DNA from: Acidimicrobiaceae bacterium
Lineage (GTDB): Bacteria > Actinomycetota > Acidimicrobiia > Acidimicrobiales > Acidimicrobiaceae
Direction of reading: 5' to 3'
Assembly (NCBI GenBank): GCA_013044415.1
Contig: JABEUO010000109.1
Coordinates: 1 to 32,531 of the forward strand
DNA length: 32,531 bases
The translations under genes and the position numbers were made by a program. The notes below the pieces were generated by a model. The model was not told the origin of the DNA. It saw only the letters and a list, made by a program, of their open reading frames with translations, and did not search any database. Positions 32,432 through 32,531 of the stretch are shown in pieces. Position 1 is the first letter of the stretch; each line of letters starts with the position of its first letter.

Positions 32432-32454
32432 CAGAGGCCGGACAAGAGTAGGTC

Positions 32455-32531
32455 ATGTCGTCAAAGATTGAAGTCGAGCTGACTAGCGATCGACAGGATG
32501 GAACCTGGACTTGGCGCGCAGCAGGCGCCAA
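32455..32531 (+). CDS. 5' end of a conserved-looking rightward gene (partial)
   Basis: ATG at 32455 opens 25 complete codons to the window edge, beginning MSSKIEVELTSDRQDGTWTW and then RAAGA. GACAAGAG and AGG lie within 15 bases upstream. The start resembles short conserved actinobacterial proteins of unknown role that begin with VELTS and GTWTWRAAGA; I have no function to offer. The frame is cut by the end of the sequence. Confidence 0.55.
   Translation, partial: MSSKIEVELTSDRQDGTWTWRAAGA

Overview
The window reads as chromosomal DNA of an actinobacterium of moderate GC. The evidence is a mycothiol ligase (MshC), an F420:NADP oxidoreductase, an InhA-like enoyl reductase, and a thrS-HIT gene pair of the kind seen in mycobacteria. 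Acidimicrobiia is my best guess for the class. That is inferred from gene style and composition, not from a marker gene. Non-ATG starts, TTG in particular, are unusually common.

Layout. (1) 127-4453, leftward: npdG/fno, mshC, thrS and a HIT-family nucleotide phosphorylase/hydrolase, tightly packed. (2) 4542-5315, rightward and divergent from that block: a FabI/InhA-type enoyl-ACP reductase. (3) 5402-9145, an accessory-looking stretch: a secreted or anchored protein of unknown function, about 0.9 kb with no convincing gene, and an AbiEi-like/Fic fusion protein whose Fic active-site motif is degenerate. (4) 9146-28759, a nearly complete cobalamin (B12) locus in two divergent arms. The leftward arm (cobU-cobS-cobD-cobQ-[small ORF]-cobN-chlID) holds the late steps plus a CobN-type cobaltochelatase. 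It is preceded by a clear cobalamin riboswitch at about 18605-18741. The rightward arm (cobO-cbiA-cbiL-cbiF-cbiD-cbiET-cbiGH-ferredoxin-cbiC-cbiX) holds adenosylation, a,c-amidation and the oxygen-independent corrin-ring steps. (5) 28710-28883, a small repeat cluster at and after the end of cbiX: a 20-bp palindrome, two identical 28-bp direct repeats 60 bp apart, and a 10-bp inverted repeat. (6) 28973-32157: an acyl-CoA ligase, an acyl-ACP thioesterase and a convergent endonuclease IV. (7) The start of a rightward gene runs off the right edge.

How the genes work together. CbiX loads cobalt into sirohydrochlorin. CbiL, CbiGH, CbiF, CbiD, CbiET and CbiC methylate, contract and rearrange the ring to cobyrinate. 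CbiA and CobQ amidate it, CobO adenosylates it, and CobD, CobU and CobS attach and complete the nucleotide loop. Precorrin-6 reductase (CbiJ/CobK), the uroporphyrinogen III methyltransferase and CobT are not visible here. The presence of both an early (CbiX) and a late-type (CobN + ChlI/ChlD fusion) cobalt chelatase in one locus is biochemically redundant on paper.

The most unusual items are the dead-looking AbiEi-Fic protein, the repeat cluster after cbiX, the double chelatase set, the riboswitch serving only one arm with overlapping divergent promoters, and a possible 31-residue ORF just before cobN.
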